DNA from: Cubamyces lactineus
Lineage: Eukaryota > Basidiomycota > Agaricomycetes > Polyporales > Polyporaceae
Length of the DNA: 64,000 nt
Assembly (NCBI GenBank): GCA_022376465.1
Contig: JACDTU010000011.1
Coordinates: 620,001-684,000 of the forward strand
Direction: 5' to 3'
Part shown: piece by piece, positions 37,409 through 46,565 of the stretch
Numbering within the stretch: the first letter of the stretch is position 1
Layout of the letters: each line of letters begins with the position of its first letter
Notes under the pieces: generated by a model
Seen by the model: only the letters and a program-made list of their open reading frames with translations
Told to the model about the DNA's origin: nothing
Databases searched by the model: none
Translations under genes and position numbers: made by a program

Positions 37409-38274
37409 ATGCCTTTGCAATTTGCTCGCGATACCCCAAGCGCCGTCGCTACCTCATCATCCGAAGCGCAATGCAGCTTTGTTACGTCGGCGACCACGCT
37501 TTGCACAACAGACATTATAGCGATCAGTAAGTCTAACTGCAGCCCTGCATATTGAAGCTATTGACCTCGGACGTTTTGTTTCCAGTCGTCGTTGCATTCT
37601 TCGTATGGTACATTGTGTGGGGTATCCCCATGACAATCCATGTGTTTCAACGAATAAATGCCAAGCTATCTGCGAAGCGTCAACGACGCAGACTCAAGAC
37701 GCGCGTTCAACTAAATCACGACGTTGAGATGGGCACGAAGAATCCGGGGAACGAAGGTATGCAGGCAAATCACTGTGATTTTTTCGATGAGAACTGAACC
37801 ATGCTCCTAGATCCTATCGTATATGCGGACCCATTCCTCGCGTCGACCAAACGTCTTCGCACCTATCTCTACCTCACCGACAAGGTGGCGATACCCGAAC
37901 GGTCATATCATCCCAAACTGGAAGATATGGCACTATCTTGGGAGGAACGGGAGCGGTTGGACAGTTTCAGGTTCCCACCGGACCCAGTCTTCACGACCTC
38001 ACCGAAGCTGCAGCCATCACTCTCTTCATGCTCCGTTTTGGGTCTCTACTCGCCTCCCTCGGACGCCGAAGATGGGGGTCACAAGGATCCGCCTTCCCCA
38101 GCTTGGGCATCATTCCCGCCGCCTCCAGGTCTGGCAACATCCGACGAACTTGGCCCGTTGGACCTGAACGTATTCGCTCGACTCGACCCTTTGCCATCTT
38201 CTCCACCTCCAGCGTACCTGTATTCCGCGTCGAGAGGTAGACGGGGATCAACATGTCAACCGTGTACATGGTGA
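37409..38274 (+). CDS. Single-pass membrane protein, unrecognised
   Basis: Three exons (37409-37526, 37586-37756, 37811-38274) sum to 753 nt, 250 residues, and stay in frame through two 54-59-bp introns. The N-terminus is short and Ser/Thr-rich. It is followed by one clear transmembrane segment near residues 35-58 (DIIAIIVVAFFVWYIVWGIP), then a basic stretch (AKRQRRRLKTR) that suggests a cytosolic C-terminus by the positive-inside rule. The remaining 170 residues are soluble and Pro/Ser-rich (DPIVYADPFLASTKRLRTYL). I do not recognise the family. The start was selected because exon 1 read from ATG 37409 joins in phase with the TM segment, while the internal frame at 37552 lacks an ATG. Confidence 0.65.
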
Positions 38275-39389
38275 TCCGACGTCGATGTAGCGCTGCTCAG
38301 TTTCGAAATCCCAGCTTTGTATCACAGCGTCGTTAACGCATCGTATTCTGCAGCCTCACTTGTGTATGATTTCAACAGTGCCGTCGCTGATGCCGTATGT
38401 ACTGTGAGTGTATTTCCTTCCACATGCCGGTTTGTACTGAACTCCTCGTATAGGCACGATGTGGTCGTGTACCATTTGCACTATTGGGGCCGAGCCCCTC
38501 GAATACCTGTACCGCAGCTCACTATTTTTGCCAACTTCGCCATCTATCTCTTGCCCACATACTGTCATACACCAATCTTGTTCGTCGACTTGCCCTACCT
38601 GCGACCGCCGACACTTGATGTTCGCAATGCCCTGCACGGCGCCCCCTGCGATTGGCTCGCTGATAACTCGGTCAGCCACAGCTGTCATCGTCTTCATAGA
38701 ACCCATGCCCTTGGTCAGCAGCGTCCTTCTTCCAATGAGCTGGGACGTAATACGCAGCAACAGCTTCTTGCGTCTTCGGCACTTAACAGGGATTGCAATG
38801 CAGCTCACAAGCATATCCAAAACAGCCCTTGTCCATCAGAATCTGCACGGCTCCCATGCTATCTTCCGCTGGCCTGTCGGTGCTATGTTTCGCCTGCCAG
38901 GAAACCTGGACCAGGAAAGCAACAGCTGTCTTTAATCCGTTCACGACGACCATGTCTGGAGACCGTGACGACTTTGATATTCAAGCTCTCGACGAATTCA
39001 GTGAGGTCTACGGCAACCAGCGAGCGAAGGCAAAGAGCCCGACGGATGGACATGATCAGACATCCCCCGCACGTGCTGAAACACGCTGCATGCGCGTGTC
39101 CGTGCATGATATGTATACGCTCCCCCTCGCTCGACTGCCCTTCTGCGTGCGCCGCGCTTTGGCCACAATCTCCCTGAGTGCTCAGTGTTTTGCGCTCTGT
39201 GCGCTCGACGATCGATTCTCTTGCGCTGAGCTACTACCGCTTTTCATAGCTTGAGCTTCCATCACTGCATACTCGCTTCTAACCGGTGGCTTGCTGTACA
39301 AAGTACTGACTTGTCGATCTCGCACCATCCCCAGACAAAGAACGTCTCTGCGGTCAACCCGCACAAACAACCGCGCGATAACCACGAGA
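38275..39389. other. Intergenic region / possible upstream exon
   Basis: A 1.1-kb stretch before the next gene. It contains long overlapping frames on both strands (38317-39177 plus, 38356-38820 minus), neither convincing. An ATG at 38953 opens a short protein-like frame (MSGDRDDFDIQALDEF) that may be the true first exon of the following gene, separated by an intron of about 330 bp ending near 39334. I could not close this join in frame, so it is left out of the CDS. Confidence 0.4.
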
Positions 39390-41194
39390 ATGTTTCTGCA
39401 AATGCCGCCCACCTACCAGGACGATCAAGACTACTATCCCCCTCTCAGCTCGTCCAGGAGCCCGAGTCCGAGCGTGGCCTCTCCACAGCGATCCCCACCC
39501 CCCTCGCTCTTCGGCTCGCGCCGCGAATCACACCACTACCCCTACCGCCCCGCCCACGCGCCTCCGGCCCCGCCGACAAGCATCCCGCTCGACGATAACT
39601 TCGACGCCGCGACAACCGAGGTGCCGACCGAGTGGGCGCTGCACTCGCGTACGCGCCAGGGAGACGGGCACCCTGAGTACGACGAGAGCGTGACCGGGTA
39701 CCAGAACTACGTCGTCGAGATGGAGCGCATGCTCGAGGGCCAGATGGAGAGCGCCGCCCGTGCGCAGGATCGCGCCCGCGAGGCGTTCAACGACCTTGGA
39801 CGCGACAACGACCACAGCCGTGACCTCGACCGTGAACGTGCCAGCCGCGAGCGGGTGCCTGAGAAGAAAGACCGAGACAGGAGCCGGCGCATGAGCACGA
39901 GCCCCGCGACGCTCCGACGCATCGATACGAGCATCGTCGGGGAGAGCGTGCGGAGCCCGTCTCGGGCAGGCCTCGGCGGACGACGGAGCCTTGGCTCGCA
40001 TGCACATGCGCCGCTCTCCCCGCCTATTCCCACTCCGCCGCCGCCTCCGGAGAACGCGCGGCAGGTGAGCGGGAAGAAGGGCCGGTTAGAGCTCGTCGAG
40101 CAGCGTGTGCTGGAGGACAGCGCGACGCGCACGATATCGCTCTGGCGCGAGCGCGTTGCGGCTAGCAGCGCGGGAGGGGACTCCAACGTCGACAGTCGAG
40201 AGAGGGAACGGCCCGAGGGAGACGGGAGGAGCGAGGTGGGGAGCCATATGCACCGACGACTGCCTTCTGGGTCCTCCGTCAATGGGGATCCGCGCTTGCG
40301 GAGGGTCGTCAGCGATCACCCTCGGTATGCGAGCTCCGTTCAAGGAGGCCTGTCGAGGCAAGAGAGTGTGAAAGGCGCAGACAAAGGAAAGGCTGGTAGA
40401 GCGTCCTACGAGCGCAGCGAGGTAAGTGTAAAATTGTCGCCTTGTAGCGCAATATTCGTCCGACCGCTCACTGGGCTTGCAATGCTTGTGCAGTACCTGG
40501 TGTCCTATCACAACACGAAGAGCGGCATGCCAAAGGAGCTCTTCTCTCCCCGGTCGGAGATGGGCGGTAGCGGGATACCATCGCGGGAACTCCGCACGCC
40601 GTCGAGTCCGACCACGAACAAGACCTACTTCGAGAAGGCGCCATCGTCGCCCAGCCTGCGCCGTCACGCCGCCAGAAAGTCGCTGGATCGCAGCGAGGTG
40701 AGTCCGCTCGCAGAAAAAACCATCCTCCAGTGCACTCGTCTCATGGAGTCACCCAGCCACCGTTTTTCATGGCCTACCCGCAAACGCCGCCTCTCACAGG
40801 TAGCCAGGCGAGCTCCGGCAGCCCAACGGGGAAGCACACCATCCCCATGCATGCTCACTCCCCGCCTCTGCGCTCCCCGCTCCAGGGCTCCTTGCGCGAT
40901 ATCCGCGAGGCACTGAGCCCCGCCGCACCCACTCCCGCAGCGTCTTCGGAGCCGAGCGCGGCGAAGGCAACACGAACGTCCTCCGTCGAGGCAATCCTCG
41001 CGTCGTGCGACCCGTCGCTCCTGCACATCGCGCCCGTCCTGCAGGAGCTCGGCATCAAGCGTGTCGATCACCTCCGGGCGGTCGCGCGTTTGAGCGAGGA
41101 GACGAGGGATAGGGAGGTGAAGGAGCAGGCGCTGAGGCGCGGAGTGTCTGTCGTTGAGTGGGCGATCTTCTTGGATAAGCTGCAGACCCTGTGA
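39390..41194 (+). CDS. Ser/Arg/Pro-rich protein, unrecognised
   Basis: Three exons (39390-40421, 40494-40697, 40757-41194) give 557 residues in one frame. The body is mostly disordered: Pro/Ser/Tyr-rich N-terminus (MPPTYQDDQDYYPPLSSS), an acidic helix (NYVVEMERMLEGQMESAA) that could form a short coiled coil, Arg/Asp-rich repeats (RDNDHSRDLDRERASRERVP), and Ser/Pro linkers. The last 65 residues (SCDPSLLHIAPVLQELGIKR, then VDHLRAVARLSEETRD and VVEWAIFLDKLQTL) look like a compact helical domain with a SAM-like pattern. The known function is unclear. The start is uncertain: ATGs at 39390 and 39405 are in frame, and an upstream exon near 38953 is possible. Confidence 0.65.
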
Positions 41195-41768
41195 TCAGGT
41201 GGTCGAGCACTAGTGAATACTGGTGTTTGGACGGAGCGAGGAGTGAAGTCGAGGAGAGCGGCTGGCAAGAGATCTTGGTGTACATGTATCCAGACCATGT
41301 TGCTCGATGTGTATGTATGCCCATGTGCATTAGGTTGTCTGTATCCATAGGACGATTTCTTGCAAGTGGGTACTGATTGTAAGGCGTGGCCGTCTGATAA
41401 GACTACTAGGATACTAAGATGTGTTCAGTGCAGCAATAATCGGGGCCACTTAGATACAACACGATGATACTCTATTAGATTTTACCTGCAAATGGGATGT
41501 ATGAGTACATGATGGTAGAAACGTGTGCGTACGAATCGAGCCGACTCGAATAGTATACAGTTTGGCGCGCTTGCTAGTATCCAGGCCCGCACGCGACTAG
41601 TCACTTGAGATGCCATGGTTCTTCGCTTCGGGCAGTACGACGAGAATATCATACGCAAGTGCAGCGGCATGTTTCAGATACGCGCCACTGGCCCATGAGA
41701 GGTAGGGTAGGCATCGTGGCGGATTCCTCCTCGCAGGTACAATTTGTAGCGCTTGCGGGGGATGTACA
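41195..41768. other. Convergent 3' region
   Basis: A 574-bp AT-richer stretch between the Ser/Arg-rich gene (plus) and RPC11 (minus). It holds the two 3' UTRs; nothing else is recognised. Confidence 0.5.
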
Positions 41769-42337
41769 CTAGTTTTCTCGCCAATTGTGGGCGCATGCTG
41801 TACAGCTGGAGGGGATTCAGCCTATCTATGAATATGAAGACCATGGGGGGTTAAACACACCGGTAGACTGGCAAGGAGCGAGGGTTAGCATCAGTAGAAG
41901 GATATGGGACGCTGAGCGAGGGGACGCACATGTTGTCATAGGCTCGTCCGCGGACCGAATTTGCAGTTGGTAAAAGTATGCACGACCGTTGTCGCATTTT
42001 GGACATGTCACTGAACGTGAACGTCAATCGTAAGCAAGCCCGCGAAAATTGGTAATATGAGAACATACCGTTTGTTGAATCCGCATGCTTCCACTGTTCC
42101 TCTCCGCCCAAGACATCATCAACCTGTTTCCGCTTGAGTTTTGTACGTGAAGTCATCTGCAACGCATTCATCGAGACGGTCAATACCGTGATCGCCATAG
42201 CTGCACAAGCGCAGACCTGGATGACGGACCTGCTTCGTGATCGGGAACTCGTATGCGCAAGTATTGCATGCCCATTTGTTGTACCCTGTCTCAGCCGAGA
42301 TCACAAGCAAGTTGGCGCAGTTTGGGCAAAAGAGCAT
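41769..42337 (-). CDS. RPC11: RNA polymerase III subunit Rpc11 (TFIIS-like)
   Basis: Five exons (42337-42230, 42156-42069, 42010-41930, 41867-41861, 41805-41769) total 321 nt, 106 residues, the normal size for this subunit (about 108-110). Rpc11 provides RNA cleavage, proofreading and termination/reinitiation in Pol III. The N-terminal zinc ribbon is MLFCPNCANLL...WACNTCAYEFPI (two C-x2-C knuckles). The C-terminal TFIIS-like ribbon is CPKC..., then YQLQIRSADEPMTTFYR and CTACAHNWREN. The acidic Asp-Glu pair in SADEP is the catalytic hairpin. The residues TFYRC are obtained only by including a 7-nt exon, TCTACCG, between 62- and 55-bp introns. Without it the second knuckle of the C-terminal ribbon is lost. 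Confidence 0.93.
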
Positions 42338-42716
42338 TCTGATTTGACGGCCTCACAGTAGAGGGAGCGCAGGTGTCGAGGCGACAGAAGATGAATTAAT
42401 CCCGACCCAGTCCACAGCTAGTCCGAGTTCCACGGAGAGGGAGAGAAGATGCACGGGCGCTTATTAGCAGCTCTTTCTCCGCCGTCGCCGAGGCTGTGTA
42501 GTTCATTCGCACTGATTGCAACTTCTAGTTCAAAGAATTGGGTTGTAGTATGACGGTTTCCTGTCGGACGACATACGACCACCCGCCCGTACGCTGCCTG
42601 TGCTCAGCTTGCTTTCGGCAGGCGAAATATTCCGCGTACATAGGTAGTCAGGTACGTGGCCACAGCCTCCACACACCGGTCACGCTATGCGCAGTAGTAC
42701 GCCGTATTCTGCTGCT
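42338..42716. promoter_or_regulatory. Bidirectional promoter, RPC11/SPRY
   Basis: The start codons of RPC11 (minus, 42337) and the SPRY gene (plus, 42779) are 441 bp apart. Both promoters must lie here together with the SPRY leader. No TATA element is evident. Confidence 0.45.
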
Positions 42717-42749
42717 ACCACCACCACCACCACCACCACCACCACCACC
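42717..42749 (+). repeat. (ACC)11 microsatellite in SPRY leader
   Basis: Eleven exact ACC triplets end 29 bp before the SPRY-gene ATG, so they are likely in its 5' UTR. A related (CCA)n tract occurs in the bZIP leader near 48413-48430. Confidence 0.8.
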
Positions 42750-42778
42750 TTACGGCTTGCTAGACTTGACATTCAGCC

Positions 42779-43783
42779 ATGTCGTGGCTTAAGGCGTTGA
42801 AGAGTGACAAGGGCAAAGCCGTCCGCTACGCGCCTCCCCCGGGGCCTCCCCCGAACCTCAGCGCGCCACCAGAGTGGATGCCTGCCCCGGAAGCAAGCCA
42901 TACAGCTGGCCTCTACGCCGATGCCTCCGAGGGCGAGTACCAGGCCGCAGAACGGTTCTGCGACAAGTACCCTCCCGAACCACCGAAGCTCCTCCCTTCA
43001 CGCATCGTAGAACGTATCGATGCCCAGGGGTGCAGAGCGTGGCAAATCGAGCAGCCACGCAGCCTGCGTTTCCGCGGGACGATAAGCAATGTCGGCGACG
43101 GCAAAGGCTCACTGGGCGTGGTCAAGATCACCGCCGAGGACGCGTGCCAGGACATATGCTTGCTGAGCGACCTCCCGATCCTTGCGGGGCTATACGACAT
43201 CCAGGGAAAGCTTGGGGTCTACTACGAGATAAAGATCCTACGCATGGATGGTCTGATCGCCATAGGTATGATCATTCACAGCTCTTATGCATGATCTTGC
43301 ACGTAGCTCAACGACTGCGCAGGCTCAGCATGTCGGCCCTACCCGCCATGGCGGCTGCCCGGCTGGAACCGCCTCAGCGCCGCACTGCACCTCGACGACC
43401 TGCGCAAGTTCTTCGAGGACCCCGACGGGGGGCGGGACTACGTCTGCGACCCGCCGCTCACGCGCATCGCCCCTGGGGACACGGTCGGTTTCGGGTACGC
43501 GTTTGCGCTCGGGACGGTGTTCTTCACGCACAACGGGGTGCGCCTCCCCGATGCGTTCACGGGCGTTTACCTCCCGCGCGAGCGGCACGATGTGTATGCT
43601 GCGATCGGCGTCGAGGGTCGGTGCGAGTTCGAGGTGAACTTTGGTGGGGATGTGTTCAGGTGGAAGGAGGGCAACGAGTGGGCGTGGCGCGTTGAAGGTC
43701 ATGTTGGGACGCTCGCAGGAGGCCGTGGTGGTGCGGACGACGAGCTGCCGACTTACGAAGAGCTGAGGGGAGGACGCTCTTGA
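42779..43783 (+). CDS. SPRY-domain protein, possible Rsp5 adaptor
   Basis: Two exons (42779 to 43270 approximately, then from about 43322) with a single phase-1 intron joined at AIG-SACRPYPPW. The N-terminal 40 residues are Pro-rich. The SPRY domain follows: LRFRGTISNVGDGKGSLGVV, ILAGLYDIQGKLGVYYEIKI, then after the intron RLPGWNRLSAALHLDDLRKF, DPDGGRDYVCD, GDTVGFGYAFALGTVFFTHN and GVYLPRERHDVYAAIGVEG. SPRY domains bind proteins; in fungi Ssh4 and Ear1 use one next to PY motifs that recruit the Rsp5 ubiquitin ligase. Here the C-terminus has DELPTYEELRG, a PY-like LPTY rather than PPxY, and no TM segment is visible. An adaptor role is therefore an inference. Confidence 0.85.
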
Positions 43784-43998
43784 AACTGAGACTGCTTGTA
43801 AAACTTGAAGTGACGCATGGCGCATCGGACGCCTGTATAATCAGGTAGAATATGTACTTCATACATAGTCACAAGCCTCTATTACGGATTACACGACTTC
43901 TACAGCTACTGAGTATAGGGTATCAACGCCGCCGTACTTCCCACTGTCCTCCCCGATCTGAGATCATAGCGGAATCCGACTGTATCTGGTCTTTGGGC

Positions 43999-45787
43999 TT
44001 ACACTCTGCACTTGAGCTCCGCGCCGCTGACCATCGCAATCGTCGCACCCAGGCACCAGCCGAGCTCGGTCCCGTCAATCTGCTTCCCGATCTCGAACTC
44101 GCGCTCCCCGCCGAACTCGTACCCGAGCCGCAACAGCGCGTGCATGAACGTCAAGTCCAGGCATTCTTCGGGGCGGTCCTCGAGCTCCGCCATGATTGTC
44201 TCGTCTGCGCCCCACCGCGCACGCCATGCCGCTGGGCCCTCGCACACCGTCTTTGCGAGGTCGGCGAAGACGGAGATGTGAAGCGGGGGTGTGAGCGCGT
44301 TGGTCGTTGCGGCGAGGAACGGTGCCAGGCGGTCGTAGAAGTACGAAAGGAGTAAGATCTTGCCATGTGGGAAGGTCTCAAGTAGCGAGGGCTGGTACAC
44401 GCCGTTGAACGAGCACGGCTTCACCTCGCAGACGCTACAGTGTACAGAGGGTGCCGTCAGCCAACTGATCAACAGAGACACTAATGGGAAGACTCACGAA
44501 TCCTTGGCCATGACAAGCTCGACGACCTTGTTGCACGCCTCGAAGCTGCCAATGTCCTCACCCGCCATCGTCACATTCCACTTCTGCCCAAGCCGCTCGT
44601 CCTCGATCTCCACACGGCGCGACGTACCCTTGGCCAGACACGGGTTCGCGACCTTCGCACCCTCGCCGTGCTCCTTGCCCAGGACCGTGCCCATGAATTC
44701 AACGACCTTGTGCACGCTCTCCCTCGCACGCATGAGGCCGTAGCCGAGGTACGAGTGCTGGTACAGCACGCGCTTCTGCCCGCCAAACGTCAGGTCGTAC
44801 TTGTGCTCGCCCTCCTCGAGCGTCGCGTCCGGCTTCGACATGTCGAACGTCGGCTCGAACACGATCTGCGTCGACGCACCGCCGAGGTCGAGCACCGCGT
44901 ACGGCTGTTTCTCCTTCGGTGACGTCGACCGGATCGTGTCGAGCAGGTAGTTCGCCGTGATCCACGCGTACACGCCCTCGTCCCGGCCGTCCATGATCAC
45001 CACCGCGTCGTCGCCGTGGAGGCTGAACGGGTACTTGGTCTCGAGCCGGTGACGCACCGCAGTGAGGATATCCGCGCTCTCCTTGGCGCCGAGCAGCCGC
45101 AGTCCAGCAGTCGCCTTAACCGCGACGGGCGTGCACTTGTGCATCAACTCGGGCACCACCCGCATGGCCTCATCGAGCAGCTCGTCAAGGCTCTCCGCAG
45201 CTTCGCTTGGCGACTCCTTGTACTTCGACAGGCCGGGCTTGCGCTGCTTGAATACCTCATACTCGTACGCAGGCTGTGGCCCGCAGTTGTTGAACTTGTA
45301 GATGTGGATACGGGAGCCCGTCGAGCCCGCGTCGATCATTAGAGCGTACTGCACGAGCGGAAGGTCCGGCTTGTACGGCTTCGTGCAGTAGACCGTCTTC
45401 GAAGGGTCGCCGTCACTGGCCGGGTCGGTCGGCCTGGCTGGGGGAGCCATGTCGTCGTCGTGTGGCGGGCGTACTGGCACGTAGGTGTCACCGTGCTGAG
45501 ACGCTGTGGTCGTAGGACCGCCAAAAGGTTGCTCGAAGTTGAGCTTATCGGAAACAATGGCTACGGTAATCTTCAGCGTGCATTCCCCATTTACCGAACA
45601 TACGAGACTCACAAGGCATGTAGTCGTCCAAGTCCTCCCTCCTCGGCCCAAAGAAATATACAAGACCAATGATTACAACCGCACCGATCGCGAACTTCTT
45701 CCACGCGAACCTACGTCCGGGTGAGGTTTTGCTAGGGCCCATTCCGCCCTCAAGACGTTCATAGTTGCTGCTCCTAGGCGAGAACAT
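43999..45787 (-). CDS. GDA1: Golgi guanosine diphosphatase
   Basis: Three exons (45787-45613, 45560-44498, 44434-43999) total 1674 nt, 557 residues. Gda1 hydrolyses GDP to GMP in the Golgi lumen so that GMP can exchange for incoming GDP-mannose, sustaining glycosylation. It is a type II membrane protein: a short cytosolic N-terminus (MFSPRSSNYERLEGGMG), a TM anchor (KFAIGAVVIIGLVYFFGP), then a luminal GDA1/CD39 domain. Apyrase-conserved regions are seen: MIDAGSTGSRIHIYKF, VAVKATAGLRLLG, DGRDEGVYAWITANYLL, AVLDLGGASTQIVFEP and PCSFNGVYQP. The second exon junction is closed with the acceptor giving MPSIVSDKLNF. An upstream frame extends to 46162 without a stop and contains MRHPGSHTFIFHHDDH, so a longer cytosolic tail is possible. 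Confidence 0.93.
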
Positions 45788-46565
45788 GCTGCTACTGCTG
45801 CTGCTGCCCTTTGACCGCCGACGCGAGTGAGAAGCCGAAACGCTAGTACTTGTCGCAGCGCCGTTGCCGTTGGCGTGCTCGACGGAATCTGGCGATGAAT
45901 GGTGTACCGCCAACGTCACAGACGGCTTGGTGTCAAGTATGTCGTTCAACGAATGGGTCGGCGAACGTGGAGGTGGAGGAAGCGAGGGGCGGACGTGGTC
46001 GTCGTGGTGGAAGATGAAAGTGTGGCTGCCGGGGTGCCGCATCGCGAACGCCGTTTGCATCAAGCGCCTCACTATATCCAAGTCATCCAGGCATTTTATG
46101 CTGTGGTCGCTTTGCATAAGAGAACGTTCTCGAGGCGTTCGTTTCCAACCATTCACACTCATTCACACGACGATGGGAAGACATGGAACACACAAACGTA
46201 TTGAGATATATTTCTGGCTAAGCACGAAACAGACTGTAAACTGGGGAAGCCGGAGTACTACTACATCCGGCCACATTAGCGATGGTTTTTGAACTGTATC
46301 GGACACGAAACCGTTGAGGGCATGGTGACGGAGATAAGTGGGTGACTTGGAGGGGGGATGCGACGCTACTCCTCACAAGCTTATGAGGGACTGGGGGAAC
46401 AGAGAGGGCGGAGTAGCGAAGGCCACTGAGAAGATACCCGTGGCGCAGGAAGAGATAGAGAGAGACGATGATGAAAGGAAAAGACAGGAGAGAAAACATA
46501 AGGCATAAGGTATACGCGCATCCGCAGCGTTAACGAAAGGGAAGGATGGAGAGAGCGAAGAGAGT
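45788..46565. other. Region between GDA1 start and bZIP stop
   Basis: Part of this 0.8-kb stretch (45788-46162) is open in the GDA1 frame and may encode a longer GDA1 N-terminus. The rest contains the bZIP 3' UTR and the GDA1 promoter. Nothing else is recognised. Confidence 0.45.

Noticed and set aside
38317..39177. Plus-strand frame of 286 codons
   Set aside because: No domain, overlaps an equally long minus frame, and is rich in residues typical of non-coding translation.
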